Part shown: one piece after another, positions 52,505-64,000 of the stretch | How the letters are laid out: every line of letters starts with the position of its first letter | Numbering within the stretch: the first letter of the stretch is position 1 | Assembly (NCBI GenBank): GCA_964020975.1 | Contig: OZ026619.1 | Coordinates: forward strand, 80,813,832 to 80,877,831 | From: Hermodice carunculata | Lineage: Eukaryota > Annelida > Polychaeta > Eunicida > Amphinomidae | Length of the DNA: 64,000 bases | Reading direction: 5' to 3' | Notes under the pieces: generated by a model | The model's database searches: none | The model's input: the letters and a program-made list of their open reading frames with translations, nothing else | What the model was told of the DNA's origin: nothing | Position numbers and translations under genes: made by a program

Positions 52505-53868
52505 TATCTTGGCATCTGGCCAGCTCACCCTACTTAACATGCAAAAGTGAACCTAGAAGAGTCAATGACCACTCTTTCTTTTGTGGATGGGATTTCACTG
52601 GAAGTATCTAGTATACTCCCCATGTGAGCAAGAAACTGTCAAGAAATTTTATCTCTATTTAGAAATTAACGCTCAAACTGATGTTTACACATTTCGGGGT
52701 TTTCTTCAGCTTTTAAAGATCTTAATTGGAAAACTAGCTCACTTTTCTCACCTTCTTTTTAACTTCAACTGATTAAACATGTCAAGAGTTATTCCCCATT
52801 TGTATATACATGTGTTTATCAGCCATTTGACCAACTTGTCACAGATCTAAATGTTAAGTTACCAATTACCATAAGTCGAAATTTACATCATGTTTGAAAA
52901 TTTTGGCCTCTTAACAAATACGTAGCTTTTAAAATGTTTGCATTATACTTTTGCAGCTGTGAAGGTCTTTGGTTCCAATTACTCAGATCTGTTTTGGGTG
53001 TATCTCCTGACCCACAATGGGTATAATATCATAGTTCTGCAACAGTGACAATAGCAATATATTATCTTCAGACTTTTTCTCTGCTTTTTCATTTTTTTCC
53101 TGTAAGACAGTGTTTACAGATTCTCTGTTTGCCTATCATGTTATCTGGATAGGTCAATGATAAACCATAGTCCCAGCAGTGATATCCCACTGTCAACTGT
53201 AGCAGTCATTGGACACACACCAGCTGCAGACAGAAAAAAAAACTCTTCAAAGTGATGGGGGGGGGGGTAAGGGATTTCCCTGCTGGTGTACTGGCATTTT
53301 TATTTGCCGTAATTACGTGCTGGAAGCTTTTTTTATTTCCGTACTTCGAACCAACAATTATTTGTACATTTTCTTATATTCTGTACCTTGTACTGGGGCA
53401 AAATTATTACTTGTACCAGGCACCACCCTTACACACACCCCCCCCCCCCCCCATGATGGCTTTATAGTGTGTGTCCTGTCCAACATACAGGCCATATTAA
53501 CGATCAAAAACCAGGTCATAGTGACACACAAATTAAGTCAGTTTTATTAAGTATTGTCCTGCCAAATTTCTGCACAATCTGTCCACTAACTCATAGATGT
53601 ATTTGGGACAGAAACTCCACCACTTCCCTCCAACAAACATGCTAAATATTAAAATAATAGCTGTTGCCTGAAAATTGTCTCGTCAATTTATTAGTATAAA
53701 TTTAGTTGTTCAGTCTCCTTGAACAGTCGTTTCTGGAGCTACTTGGCAGTAAGGAGGAAAAGTTCAGCCCATGGCTGTGCTTTGGGTATACCAGGGCCTC
53801 TGTTGAAATCTCCAAATATACAATCCAAAGATTAAAAAGTTCATGAAATCTTGCACATTTTGTTTCAG
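52505..53868. other. Stretch without recognised gene
   Basis: G-run at 53258-53267 and C-run at 53440-53452. No supported coding frame or repeat. Confidence 0.45.
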
Positions 53869-53996
53869 ATATTCATCAACAGATTGATCAAATCTTGGAC
53901 ACTAATATGTACCAGGAAGGCAATGAGGAATTTTTTTGCCCAAATGAGCCTAAAGTAAAATTTTGCACTGACTTCACATTTCTGAACCACTCATGA
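53869..53996 (+). CDS. Weak candidate plus-strand exon, unknown product
   Basis: A near-ideal acceptor (CTTGCACATTTTGTTTCAG) precedes 53869. Two bases then 41 codons (IHQQIDQILDTNMYQEGNEE then FFCPNEPKVKFCTDFTFLNH) and a stop at 53994. A donor GTAAAA after EPK is also possible. Glutamine/aspartate/asparagine-rich text looks protein-like, but the interval is short and alone on this strand. No family recognised. Confidence 0.2.
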
Positions 53997-54091
53997 ATGA
54001 AATGACTTAGAGCATATTTTCGAGCAATTGTGGTAAACAATAAGTTCTGCCATTACATGTTTCCTGAGTGGACCTAGATCTGTACTTTTAC

Positions 54092-54207
54092 TTGTAGCGT
54101 GGAGTATACATGAATCTTGGTCTGTTCGCCAGGCAACCATTGAATAGGCCAGCTGAATGCAAAAGGCGATTTGTGCAAATAAAGAGCAGCATTGACACCA
54201 GGGGGTG
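54092..54207 (-). CDS. Weak candidate minus-strand exon, unknown product
   Basis: Acceptor CTTTCTCAAGACATGCAG, then two bases and 38 codons (PPGVNAALYLHKSPFAFSWP then IQWLPGEQTKIHVYSTLQ), then donor CAA/GTAAAA. A different minus-strand frame, open for 85 codons from a better acceptor (GATTTTTGTAG before 54250), overlaps it and is cysteine-rich. The two readings compete. It lies only 96 bp from the plus-strand candidate, so at least one of the two is probably false. Confidence 0.2.
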
Positions 54208-54249
54208 CTGCATGTCTTGAGAAAGTTTTCCTTATTACACATTGTCACC

Positions 54250-57133
54250 TACAAAAATCATTTGCAAATTAATGGGTACGCTTTAATAAGAATTAAAAAG
54301 CATAGACATTTTTTTGTTAAACTACCCCCATTCAGGGGGCAATTATAAATTTTCTGGCATATTTGTGTCAAGTAAATACTATTGTTTCATAAAATACGGG
54401 CTTGAAGAATCCTTTTTACACTCAAATGCAATTAAATTTTTCAGCACTTTTTATACTGCCCTCTAAATATATTATGTACAATGGCAGACAAGCAACATAA
54501 ACTGACGTCACCAACCAGGACCCATAATACATTGGGCATGAATATATAATACATGCTTCAAGCACCAGTCTACAAAACTTGTGTATATGATGACCAAATC
54601 CCTCTGGTTCTCAACAAAATGCACATTGCTGGACTTCCATTTAAATTATCTCCACAGCAGATCATTGAGTACAGGCCCTATGCTTACTTTTAATTGGCAC
54701 TTGACTTCGCATATTAATTCTTCAGTGCTACCTCAACCCATCAATTTTACTGTACACACATGTACAATGTTTGTTTCTATTGATGATTTAGGCATTGACA
54801 AAAATAAATTCTTCAAGACTCACACAGAGAAATCCTTCCCTACAACACCGAGCCAAGTTCACTGTTATCTCGACTACACAGCAGGGTAGACACAACACAG
54901 AGCCTGGGTCTGCTTGGAGGCCAAGAAACACAGGCATTCAGCAAATCTGCAACTGAGAGGATGGACAGGCCATCTCCTCAGTGTCATACTGTCATGTCTG
55001 TTCCAATTTTCATGTACATATGACAGTGTAATACTAATTAACGTACAGCATGGATACTATGTGTTTCAACCACAGCTGTATTCTCCCCTCCCCCCCCCCC
55101 AAGTTGATTACACCTTACTATTTATTTCTGCACCTCCCCCCCCCCCCCCCCCCAAAAAAAAATAAATACATTATTATGGTCTACTTTACAGGTCACCAAA
55201 AAATAAAATTACAACAGAATTTTGCAGCCTTTAATTTTACTTTCAGAGGCAATGGAAAAGGAGTGAAAATACATTTCCTGTAGATTGCCAGAAAGGTACC
55301 GACCTGCACATAATATACATCTGCACAAACAGCATCAGGATCGCGCATTTTTGTTCAATGTTAGCATTATCACTGCTGTATCTTGTAGGATCCAATTTCT
55401 ATCAAATACGTTGCTACTCGCAAACACTTGATAGAAACCCCAGTAGACAGCTGGTGGGCTTTCCAGATTATACCAGAGAATTGGATGAAACAATTACGTT
55501 ATCAATACAAGGCATGTTCCTGGAACTTTGAACTTCAAAGAGATCTACAGCCGGAGGTATGAGAAGGAAATGGCGACATGATGGAATGATAAATCAAGCT
55601 GACATTGTCGAGCCCAGTGACAGACCTACACTACAATCAAGTAATTCCATGATTTCACGCTACACTTGTACATGTTTTTGTTGGCAACGCTTTTGAACTA
55701 GGTAAATCGCTTGGTGTTGAAATGTCTGTAAGTTGGACTGAAAACAGAAATGCCATCCACTGCCTGCCGTAGTTACATATTCAGACCCAATCAGTGGCAC
55801 AAGTAAAAAAGGCGCAACTCCCTTTTTTTTTATTTGTGTTGATATCCTGGCAAAACTTGCAATGTTATGAATGTGGAAACTCTATTTTCTGCAGAGAGAT
55901 GGGCCACTTAATGGGGAAATTCAAACAGACATTTCCTATGAATCAGGAGAATCGGACCATAAAAAATACGGATGAAAAAATCTACCTTCTGTTAAGCAAC
56001 ATTCAAGTAGGGGTTCCTTCAGGTATTTTCCAAGAGCAATTGGGAAAATGACTGGCTCTCTGGCAGAACAGCAAGGGCAAGCCAGGTCTCTGTAACCTAA
56101 CTACTGCTGATAAAGAATGCCTTAAGGTTTAGCATGTATTCCAGCCATACTAAACAGTGCTTTGAGAGAGCTTTAGAGGAGGTCTGCCATATGTTTCTGG
56201 ATGCTACAAAAAGATGTTTGACTTGTTTTCTTACTTGATAACTTCTTTGCCTGCGAAGTAGACTATACTGATTCAACATTTTGGGGGTACCAAGGCTAAA
56301 AACGGAGACGACTAGAAGCAAGTTTTTCATGCGAAAAACAGTATGCATCCCATCAGGCACCTTTCACCAGAGGCCACCTCCCTAAGAGGGCCACCATTCT
56401 TCTGCAGAAAGTTTGACCTTGACCTTTGACCTCAAGGTCACCTCCAAGCAAATTTAAGAGAAGTCTCACGTGGGTGAATAATGACCAAGTTTGATAGACT
56501 TCGATCACAGCCACTCCTAACGGGGATGCATAAATATGTCAGGTTAAGTCAAAAACAAAGCTACAGAATCTGATGCAATTCCACAAACCCTTTCTACTCC
56601 TGTGTCAACATCTTGGCCTAGCTGGACAGCATTAGGGGTTGGGCACATGACCTACTTCCTGAGCTGACAAAAGTCATGAGAACTTTATGCTCCTGAAGCC
56701 CAACCACAGTATAAAATTAGGGTGCGTTTTGTCATTGTGAAATAAAAGTGCTTTTCATAAACTGTTCCACAGAGGCCCTTTTCTGTTGCTGCTCAGCCTT
56801 ACAGTTGTGCCCACACAGGGTATTCATATTAGGCGAGGCGCCAGTTTGGCCCTTGTGATACAACAAGGAAGGACAGGCAGAACAATGTATCAAACATGGC
56901 AAACTATGTTTCTTTTGCCAAACCAGCAACTTTTTGACAAAATTTATTGTTTAAAAAAGTCCTAGTTGTGTTCTCGTCACACATATTGGGCTTCATACAG
57001 GAAGGAGTCATCCCGCATTTGGAACGAGTTTTCTTTATTCCCGCATAACACCCATGGCTTCCCGTCAGTAGGCCCATATCCTGGTGCTGATTGTCACCAT
57101 TTCCTGGCAACAGGGTTGAAGTTTTGGGGGAAA
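54250..57133. other. Long stretch without defended gene
   Basis: C-runs at 55088-55100 and 55136-55153. A family T fragment (GAGGCCACCTCCCTAAGAGG then GCCACC) lies at about 56367-56393, followed by TTGACCTTGACCTTTGACCT (56413-56432), an AGGTCA-type tract. No exon with adequate support. Confidence 0.4.
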
Positions 57134-57314
57134 TTAACCCTTCTCCCCATGAATTAAGACCGAGTCAGCAGCTTTCCTTGGTGTGTGTCTTGGTAAATCT
57201 CCTCTACAATTCTCAAATTGTTTTTCATTGCTGTTGAAGTTAGTTGAAAACCCTGAAGCAGACGACATTTGACCACCAGCTGGTTATGGCCAGTTTAAGG
57301 GGGGAAAGGGTTAA
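57134..57314 (+). mobile_element. Family A TTAA element lacking the second hairpin arm
   Basis: TTAACCCTTCTCCCCATGAA, GTCAGCAGCTTTCCTTGG, then directly the right half: TCTTGGTAAATCTCCTCTAC, CTGAAGCAGACGACATTTGA, CCAGTTTAAGGGGGGAAAGG, GTTAA. The ends are intact but the hairpin is reduced to one arm. Confidence 0.8.
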
Positions 57315-57769
57315 TATGCGAGGCCCATATTACTGGACTTGTCATGTCAGACAATCCGTGACACTGGTCTTCCTATCTTGGTTGTACATTACTAGTCAGC
57401 TCCCTTGCCTCTATTTTTACCTAACATAATAGCTTTGGACAAAGTACAATGACTCAGCAAAATAATATCTTCAAATTGCAGTTTAGCAAGCAGAGCAAGC
57501 TCCATACTATCTCTGCTGCACAGTAAAGTGAAGACAACACACAGATTGACCTGTTCAGCAGGTAAGAATGAAATGTCCTCTTCTTTTTTTTTTCTCCCAT
57601 CTGACATCAGATCACAGTAGTTTTGATATGTACTGCTTTCAAAATAACCTCATTTTGTACTGCTTTGTAAATAACCTCAGTTCAACTCAGAAATAGTACA
57701 GCTCTGTCAATCTCCATTTTGAAACCACCCAGAGTGCAACAAAGGTACAAAATACTTGCAATCTTTAAA
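57315..57769. other. Stretch without recognised gene or repeat
   Basis: Nothing supported. Confidence 0.4.
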
Positions 57770-58015
57770 ATAATGGTTGGAATGACCTTAAGACCCCCTC
57801 TGCCAGGGTAAACATATGATGACCCCCCTTAATGATCTTGAAAATAGGTCCCGGTTGTCCTAAATGTCAAACTCAGCCAAGCTTCCAATGAGATGCTTTT
57901 ACAGTTCAATGAAAGTAGGTCAATTTGTTCCGAAGTTATTGTGTCCACAAGAGCAGACAGACGGACACATAGGGACATAATAATACTGTATCAGCCAATA
58001 AGGCTAAGAGTAAAA
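57770..58015 (+). repeat. Short family R relative, copy b
   Basis: GGTTGGAATGACCTTAAGAC, CCCCTCTGCCAGGG, TATGATGACCCCCC, GCTTCCAATGAGATGCTTTT, ACAGACGGACACATAGGGAC, TATCAGCCAATAAGGCTAAG. Same order as 51700-51975. Confidence 0.7.
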
Positions 58016-58834
58016 ACATTCAGTAGTTTTTTGTGGGTTTTTTTCCCATTTGTTTTTCTCCAGTAATCACAAGACTAACGTGAGCAAGTCTCTTGCCAAT
58101 GGTCTTTCTCCCTCAACTTGTCAGTCCTTTGGTCACAAAAAGGCAATAATTAACCACAAGGTAGAAAGAGGTGTACACAGACAAAATAAATCACTGCTGA
58201 ACTGATTACTCCGGCCAAGTAGTCATTACATTAGGCCACATCTGTGACTTGTCATAAGAATTCATTATATCATAGCTTCAGAACACCTGTTCTTATATCC
58301 CCCTCCTCCCAGTTCTTATAGAGTTACAGGTGTATGTCTTGTTCTGTTGTGGGTGGTTCTTGAACAAAAAAAGAACACAAACAATGTTCATGAGCTGTGA
58401 CATTTTAGTTTTTATTCAAAATTCTAGTTGTCTACATCATATTTGTGGTAATTTACAACATATTTTTGCCTTGAAGAAACCATGACAGTCATGTCACACA
58501 ATTTATTATGAAACGAATGCTGCAATCTTCATTTTCCACAAATTAAGCTAGCATACATAAAGATAGTTTCTTCTGCCCTGCTGGCAGCTTCCTTTAAGCA
58601 GCCAATCAAATATTTCCCTGTGTAACAGAAAATGTAAAATATCATTCAGAGAACCAATTACCCTCAGCCACCCATGAAATTTTTCCTTATCAATTTTGCA
58701 GTTTTCAAAAATCATCATTTTCAACAATTGAACAAAAAAGTCCATAAAAAGTATCAGAGGTAGCTGGATTTCAGTCGAGATCTGGTCCACCAGTAAGTTA
58801 ATATCTGTTGATATATCACGATAATGTCATTGGG
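58016..58834. other. Stretch without recognised gene or repeat
   Basis: Nothing supported. The 80-codon minus frame ending at 58548 has no splice support. Confidence 0.45.
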
Positions 58835-58835
58835 G

Positions 58836-58880
<45 letters not shown>
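58835..58880. repeat. (AGAC)n microsatellite
   Basis: About 11 copies. It continues into ATACGGACAACACAGGGG, a family R tail-like word, so it may be an expanded tail of such an element. Confidence 0.95.
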
Positions 58881-58985
58881 TACGGACAACACAGGGGACA
58901 AAAAAAACCTTCAAGCTCTTGATGTGCCAAGGGCAATAAATCAATCTCTGTAAGGTTTGTCATCTCATGAAAATGGCCATAATAC

Positions 58986-59088
58986 ATGTATGTATGTATG
59001 TATGTATGTATGTATGTATGTATGTATGTATGTATGTATGTATGTATGTATGTATGTATGTATGTATATGTGTATGCATGTATGTATA
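58986..59088. repeat. (GTAT)n microsatellite
   Basis: About 24 copies of GTAT with two variants near the end. Confidence 0.95.
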
Positions 59089-59984
59089 AATTTCAGTCTT
59101 CACCAGAAGAGAGCTGAATGTTTTTGTTTTTGTTTTTTTCTTCTCTATAATAGGGAGGGGGGTGGGCAAAACAAAATCTCCTGCCAAGGTAACTTCTGGT
59201 CAGAAGATTGTTGTCCTGTGAGATGATATAGGTCCACGTATGTGTATATGTTTGAGTGTGTTTGTATGTATGCATGTGGCCGTTCAGCAGATTATAAGAC
59301 ATGACATATGTGCCATCCATGACTCTAATTACCAAAATTTACGTACAGACTGCTAAAGAGAATCCAATCACCACTAACTTTTATTTGTAGACACTTTCCC
59401 CTCCCAATTTATTTCCTGAATAAAAATACTGTGAATCCTTTTGTGAGATGATATATGATGGGTTGAAACCAAACGAAAACCTTAAACTTCTCACCAGTAA
59501 TTATCCTTTATGTGGACGTGGTAAGCAGGCACTATCTCTTTGCAAACAGGTACCAAACACCTTCCCACAATTAGCACAACAATAACATGACCATCTTCCC
59601 CACAACACAAAGGAGTAGGAAGATATCATCAGGTATCATTCGCCTGTGGTTTGTAGTCTCCCTCACGGGTCAGTGGCTACCCAGAATGCAGAAGCAACAG
59701 AGCGATGTGTCTGTGTTTACATGACGCCGTCATTGTAGGCAACAGCTTGGTCAATGGGCAGGTGTCGTTGATGGCATTTGTAGAATGTCCCTGGGTATTG
59801 TACTTAGATGCGATGGATAATTATGGGCCTATACATAGCAATACCACAGTGCAACATCTGATTCACAGCCCAGAATCCACATGCCACCATTCTCACTTTC
59901 CAAATTGTCATTTGCTTACAAAAAAAAAAAAAAAATAGTGGTGTAAATTTTTCTGGATATCTACCACATGATGCACCATTTTAG
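59089..59984. other. Stretch without defended gene
   Basis: A patch at 59640-59830 is richer in CpG and has a plus frame with DAVIVGNSLVNGQVSLMAF, ending in a 15-base A-run at 59920. Short frames also lie on the minus strand. The A-run hints at a retroposed fragment, but no target duplication was seen. Confidence 0.3.
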
Positions 59985-60990
59985 TTGCAGGATTCTGCAG
60001 ACAGTGGCAACAATAGTATCACCATTGTCATGTCACTCTCTTTTAAAACAATTACAGCAATGATATCACCATTTTTATGTCACTCTTTTGATCATACAAT
60101 GGCAACATTGATATCACCATAGCTATATCACTCTTTTTTTCAGAATGGCAACAATATCACCATTATTATGTCACTCTTTTTAAACATTGATATCACCATT
60201 ATTTTGTCACTCTTTTTAAACATTGATATCACCATTATTTTGTCACTCTTTTTAAACATTGATATCACCATTATTTTGTCACTCTTTTTTCATACAATGG
60301 CAAGCAATATGGCCATTGGTATATCCCTCTCTCTTTATACAATGGCACCAATAATATAACCATTGTTATGTCACTTTCTTCTATACAATGACAACAATGA
60401 TATCACCTCTGCTCTGTCACTCTTTTCTGTATACAATAACAACAATGATGTCACCATTGTGGTGTCACTCTGTTATACTATGGTTACAATATATCATCAT
60501 TGTGGTGTCACTCTGTTATGCTATGGTTACAATATATCATCATTGTTGTGTCACTCTGTTATACTATGGTTACAATATATCATCATTGTTGTGTCACTCT
60601 GTTATACTGTGGTTACAATATATCATCATTGTTGTGTCACTCTTTTTGTATGCAATGGCAACCATGATTTCAACATTGTTATATCACTTCTTTTGTTTAC
60701 AATGGCAACAATCAAGTGTTATGTCACTCTTTATTCTACGTAATGGCAACAAAGATATAACCACTGTCATACACTCTTTTTCACACAATGGTAGCTGTAA
60801 CATCAGCATTGTCATGTTACCCTTTTTCATAAAATGGCACCAATGATATCACCATTGCTATGTCATTTTTTTTCATACAATATGGAAACAGTTATATCAC
60901 TTTTTTTAAACTGGCAACAATGATATCACTATTGTTATGTCACTCCTTTGTATACCATTGTAACAATGATATTACTATAGTCACACTACT
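59985..60990 (+). repeat. Degenerate satellite array, 43-60 bp units
   Basis: About 20 tandem units built from ATGTCACTCTTTT, CATACAATGGCAACAATG and ATATCACCATTG. Two sub-blocks are homogenised: four copies of a 37-38 bp form near 60160-60285 (TTTAAACATTGATATCACC) and four of an exact 43-bp form near 60470-60645 (GGTTACAATATATCATCATT). Frames of 126 and 152 codons here are by-products of the repeat. Confidence 0.9.
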
Positions 60991-61777
60991 CTCTTTCACA
61001 TATTGAACCAACAGTGTTATCGCATCCGTGTACCTGTTCATGAAATAATAAATGAGTGATGCCAATCTCTTCATAATGTACAAATAGCATTACTAAATTT
61101 CCTCTGTAGTTTGGCAACTGTTTCTTCGTTTCTTTTCACTCACACCAAGCAGCCGTCTGTTCCTTTCCCACCACACTAGGGTTAAAGCCAGCCAATTTCA
61201 AGCTATTTCACAATTTCTGTGTCTGTGTTGGTATGGAATGTGCAGCCATGCATGATACCGAAACTCATTTCACACCCAGTGGTTTTACTTCTTCCATCAG
61301 ATTGGCCACTATGAAGCCTGCCGTGAAATTGTACTACGTAAATGGCCCAAACGAACTTTTTAAAGTAAGTTCACTGCTACCGTATTGTCATGTTTTCTTA
61401 CCTCCGTCATGCCAACTTTATCTCTGTCATCTAGAGAAAACAATTTATCTTTTTCCCTTCTTTAAGTTGGTGTAAATCTGATTGAATTTCACTGCACAAA
61501 GATGTTACAAATAATAATTGTACTTTTCCGTGCAATTTACACCCAAGCAGTAAATTTGCTCTTGTTGTGTATAAGTAAATACTTAACCCATTCTGTCTCA
61601 ATCTTAACAAAAGATGGATGGATATTCTTTATTACCTCCATCTTCTGTAAAATGCATGTCCAAAGTTTCATAGCAAGGTGTCATATTGCAACTATTCCAT
61701 CAAAAATAAATAAATTATACATTATACAAAAAAAAGTATAAAGGAAATGTGTCAAGATAACACATAAAACGATAATG
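60991..61777. other. Stretch without recognised gene or repeat
   Basis: Nothing supported. Confidence 0.45.
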
Positions 61778-62440
61778 CAGTGCTACTCTGAATTAATATA
61801 ATGATTTCTGATTCCAATTCCTCACCGAAAGGCTTTTTATCCATATACCAGTATGCCTATATTCTAAGAGAACAAACAAGAGGCTGAGGCCAACAGCGAG
61901 GAAAGCTGCTAACTCAGTCTCCAACTTACAGGAAAGCTGCTAACTCAGTCTCCAACTGAGAGGAAAGCTGTTAACTCAGTCTCCAACTGAGAGGAAAGCT
62001 GTTAACTCTAGCCTCCCACTTAGAGGAAACTGCTAACTCAGTCTCCAACTTACAGGAAAGCTGCTAACTCAGTCTCCAACTTACAGGAAAGCTGCTAACT
62101 CAGTCTCCCACTTGGAGGAAAGCTGCTAACTTCATCTCCAACTAAGAGAGAAGCTGCTAAAGTCTCCCAACTTAGAGGAAAGCTCCTAACTCAGTCTCCA
62201 ACTTACAGGAAAGCTCCTTACTCAGTGTTCAACTTGAAGGAAAGCTCCTAACTCAGTCTCCAACTTAGAGGAAAGCTGCTAACTCAGTCTCCAACTTAGA
62301 GGAAAGCTGATAACTGAGTTTCCAATTTAAACGGAAGCTGCTAACTCAGTCTTCAACTTCAAGAAAATCTGCTAACTCAGTCTCCCACTTAGAGGTACTC
62401 TGGTAACTCAATCTTCAACTTAGAGAAAAGCACTGAGAGG
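61778..62440 (+). mobile_element. Family B element whose hairpin arm has expanded into a 31-bp minisatellite
   Basis: The family B outer segment (TGATTCCAATTCCTCACCG, ATATACCAGTATGCCTATAT) leads into GGCCAACAGCGAGGAAAGC. The arm GAGGAAAGCTGCTAACTCAG then TCTCCAACTTA is then repeated about 17 times at 31-bp spacing to 62430. AGGAAAGCTG(T/C)TAACTCAG equals the right hairpin arm and flank of families A and B (AGGAAAGCTGTTGACTCAGT). No clear right terminal repeat follows. Confidence 0.8.
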
Positions 62441-62483
62441 GTTTTGCATGGAGCACTGACAATTCAAACATATATCACATTTT

Positions 62484-62709
62484 TTAAACTCGTTCCTGTT
62501 CAAATTGCCTAAAACTGTTCAGATGTAAATTTTCATCTGCTTCTATGTTTTTATTTAAATTTCACGTCAATGGAAAACATTTTTTTGCTGGCAATCATAA
62601 TAAGAATTTTCAATGATGGCATGCCACAGGTCAATAGCTTCTGAGGCAAAAGCTGGGTCCAGTAAGGAAAGCTGTTGACTCAGTCTTAATCTCACCAGGA
62701 AACGGTGAA
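62484..62709 (-). mobile_element. Family A TTAA element, reverse, degraded
   Basis: TTAAACTCGTTCCTGTTCAA, then TGTAAATTTTCATCTGCTTC, TCACGTCAATGGAAAAC, GGCATGCCACAGGTCAATAG, CAGTAAGGAAAGCTGTTGAC, TCAGTCTTAATCTCACCAGG then AAACGG. Diverged but in family A order. Confidence 0.65.
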
Positions 62710-63827
62710 TGCCTTTGTGTGTTCAATGGAGGTACCCAGCAATCAAAAGTATACATGTACGGGCACAATAAGTTGTCCCTTAATACCGGGCTCTGTCTTT
62801 ATGAGGTCCCTCATTACAAGATGATCCTGAATATCATGGTGGGTGCCTTGGCTCCCACTGAAGAAATTGGCCTGTTTATATACACCTTTACAAGGCAGTT
62901 TTGCTGTAATATGGTCTTCTCAATGGACCCCACCATCAGTATTATAATGAGGAGCACTGTCATTTTTCCAATGAATGGACCTTCAGCTCACATGGTTTTC
63001 TCCAGGAATTGGAAACAAAAAGTCAGTATCATCAATGTACCTATTCTTTATATTCTCCCATTGTCGATAGGGCTGTAAAGTTGGATACAAATATTGCTTG
63101 GCATTCAGTTTTGATGCATTATTGATTGCATGCTTTAGTGTAGCGTTATTTACAGAAATAATATCTAATATTTGTTTCTAAGTGTCTGACTTCTGCAATT
63201 ATGGTAAATGCAAGTCTGTTGCTTTTTAGCTAGGATATATGCAGATAATCCAAATTGTACTAAGTATCTTTACTGTATCATCGTGAAATCCTACATCATG
63301 CATAGCACGTGAAAAGGCATTTTCTTGTGAACTATTGCGTATAATATTTTGGCAGCCATTCAAATACGTTTTTTTACTTGATGTTTCTGGTCCCTATACC
63401 GACAATAGGAAAATCCATTTTTACATGGTGGAGGGTAAGATACGAGGCGCATGTAAAATAAGGATAGCCAGTGTTTCAGCAGGAACAACCTATTTAATAC
63501 ACATTTTTGTGCAGGAGTTCTAGCAAGCAGGTAAATGGAAAAAGTACGTGACCATTTTGTCTGGGGTTAACAAGAAGTTCTGATGAGTTTATGTCCACAC
63601 TGTTCTTAACCTGTCGGTAACCAGTCCATCGGAGATAAATTAGGAGGCATCTAGAATATAATTTTTGATGAATCCCACAGAGAAGCGTGGCCCCACAAAA
63701 TATATGGGGAGACACTAGTCACTGATCTCAGTAAGACAGAGATCAGCAGAGCATTGGATTCAGCATTTCACGTTTTTAGAACTTCATGGTGAATCTGCAG
63801 TTCAGTTCACCCTGTCAACACATCTGT
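62710..63827. other. Stretch without recognised gene
   Basis: Plus frame of 119 codons at 62719-63078 and minus frame of 73 codons at 63494-63715 are within chance. Neither has convincing splice sites or a recognised family. Confidence 0.4.
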
Positions 63828-64000
63828 TTAACCGTTTCCCCCTTAAACTGGCCAAAACCGGCTGGTGGTTAAATGTCGTCTGCTTCAGTGTTTTCAACTA
63901 ATTTCAACAGTAATGAAAAACAATTTGATTGAGAATTGTAGATGAGACCTATCAAGATCACATGACCCAGGTCAACAGCTTTCCTTGGCATGGGTTGGGC
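63828..64000 (-). mobile_element. Family A TTAA element, reverse, cut by the window end
   Basis: TTAACCGTTTCCCCCTTAAA, GGCCAAAACCGGCTGG, AAATGTCGTCTGCTTCAGTG, CAACAGTAATGAAAAACAA, GATGAGACCTATCAAGATC, then GTCAACAGCTTTCCTTGGC at the edge. Closely matches the copy at 49.5-49.9 kb, so likely young. The second arm lies beyond the window. Confidence 0.85.

Noticed and set aside
60363-60846. Overlapping plus-strand open frames of 126 and 152 codons with repeated HCGVTLLCYG-like text
   Set aside because: They are produced by the tandem satellite at 59985-60990; the period is not a multiple of three and both frames are open for the same reason.
62719-63078. Plus frame of 119 codons
   Set aside because: No recognisable domain, no start context or splice support, and such lengths occur by chance about a dozen times in this window.

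Overview
This is a window of a large, AT-rich, repeat-laden metazoan genome. It has no operons, ribosome-binding sites or recognisable bacterial features. The repeat content points to a lophotrochozoan, most likely a mollusc: long interspersed elements that begin AACAAGAGGCCCATGGGCC and are full of AGGTCAAGGTCA-type blocks, ACATGTACATGTA-like words, and many short DNA-transposon derivatives. The phylum is an inference from repeat style and was not tested by any search.

Most of the recognisable sequence is mobile-element debris. Three groups dominate. (1) TTAA-flanked miniature elements, piggyBac-like by target site and CCC-starting ends, fall into at least five families (A to E). Each has its own terminal inverted repeats, but most share one central hairpin built on TCAACAGCTTTCCTTGG and its complement. 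(2) TA-flanked miniature elements (T and F families) are Tc1/mariner-like, with ends such as CAGTGGAATCTCC. (3) Longer AGGTCA-rich composite repeats (R family) have internal units of about 300 to 440 bp and short subterminal inverted repeats. Elements of the first two groups often sit end to end sharing a single target site, and nest in one another.

Several satellite arrays (units of 53/50, 32, 40, 43, 31, 35 and about 135-147 bp) punctuate the window. At least three look like expansions of parts of the TTAA elements. The best case is 7.8-9.55 kb, where two arrays of one unit run in opposite orientations on either side of a family A core.

Protein-coding content is sparse and uncertain. The best case for a spliced gene is on the minus strand from about 36.96 to 32.72 kb: five candidate exons with consistent splice phases, the two largest with good splice sites. 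Weaker single candidate exons lie at 24.9, 42.0, 46.2, 47.8 and 54.1 kb (minus) and 53.9 kb (plus). A separate minus-strand stretch at 17.3-18.35 kb holds one reading frame for about 1 kb with only two interruptions, far fewer than chance predicts. None could be assigned to a family with confidence. A CpG-containing stretch with E2F-like and CRE motifs followed by ATG codons at 16.31-16.42 kb may be a promoter and first exon.

No rRNA, convincing functional tRNA, CRISPR array, LTR element or other virus-derived element was recognised. One tRNA-related sequence lies inside a family B element at 33.7 kb. In this AT-rich sequence a dozen or more open frames over 100 codons are expected by chance, so open-frame length alone was not accepted as evidence for a gene.
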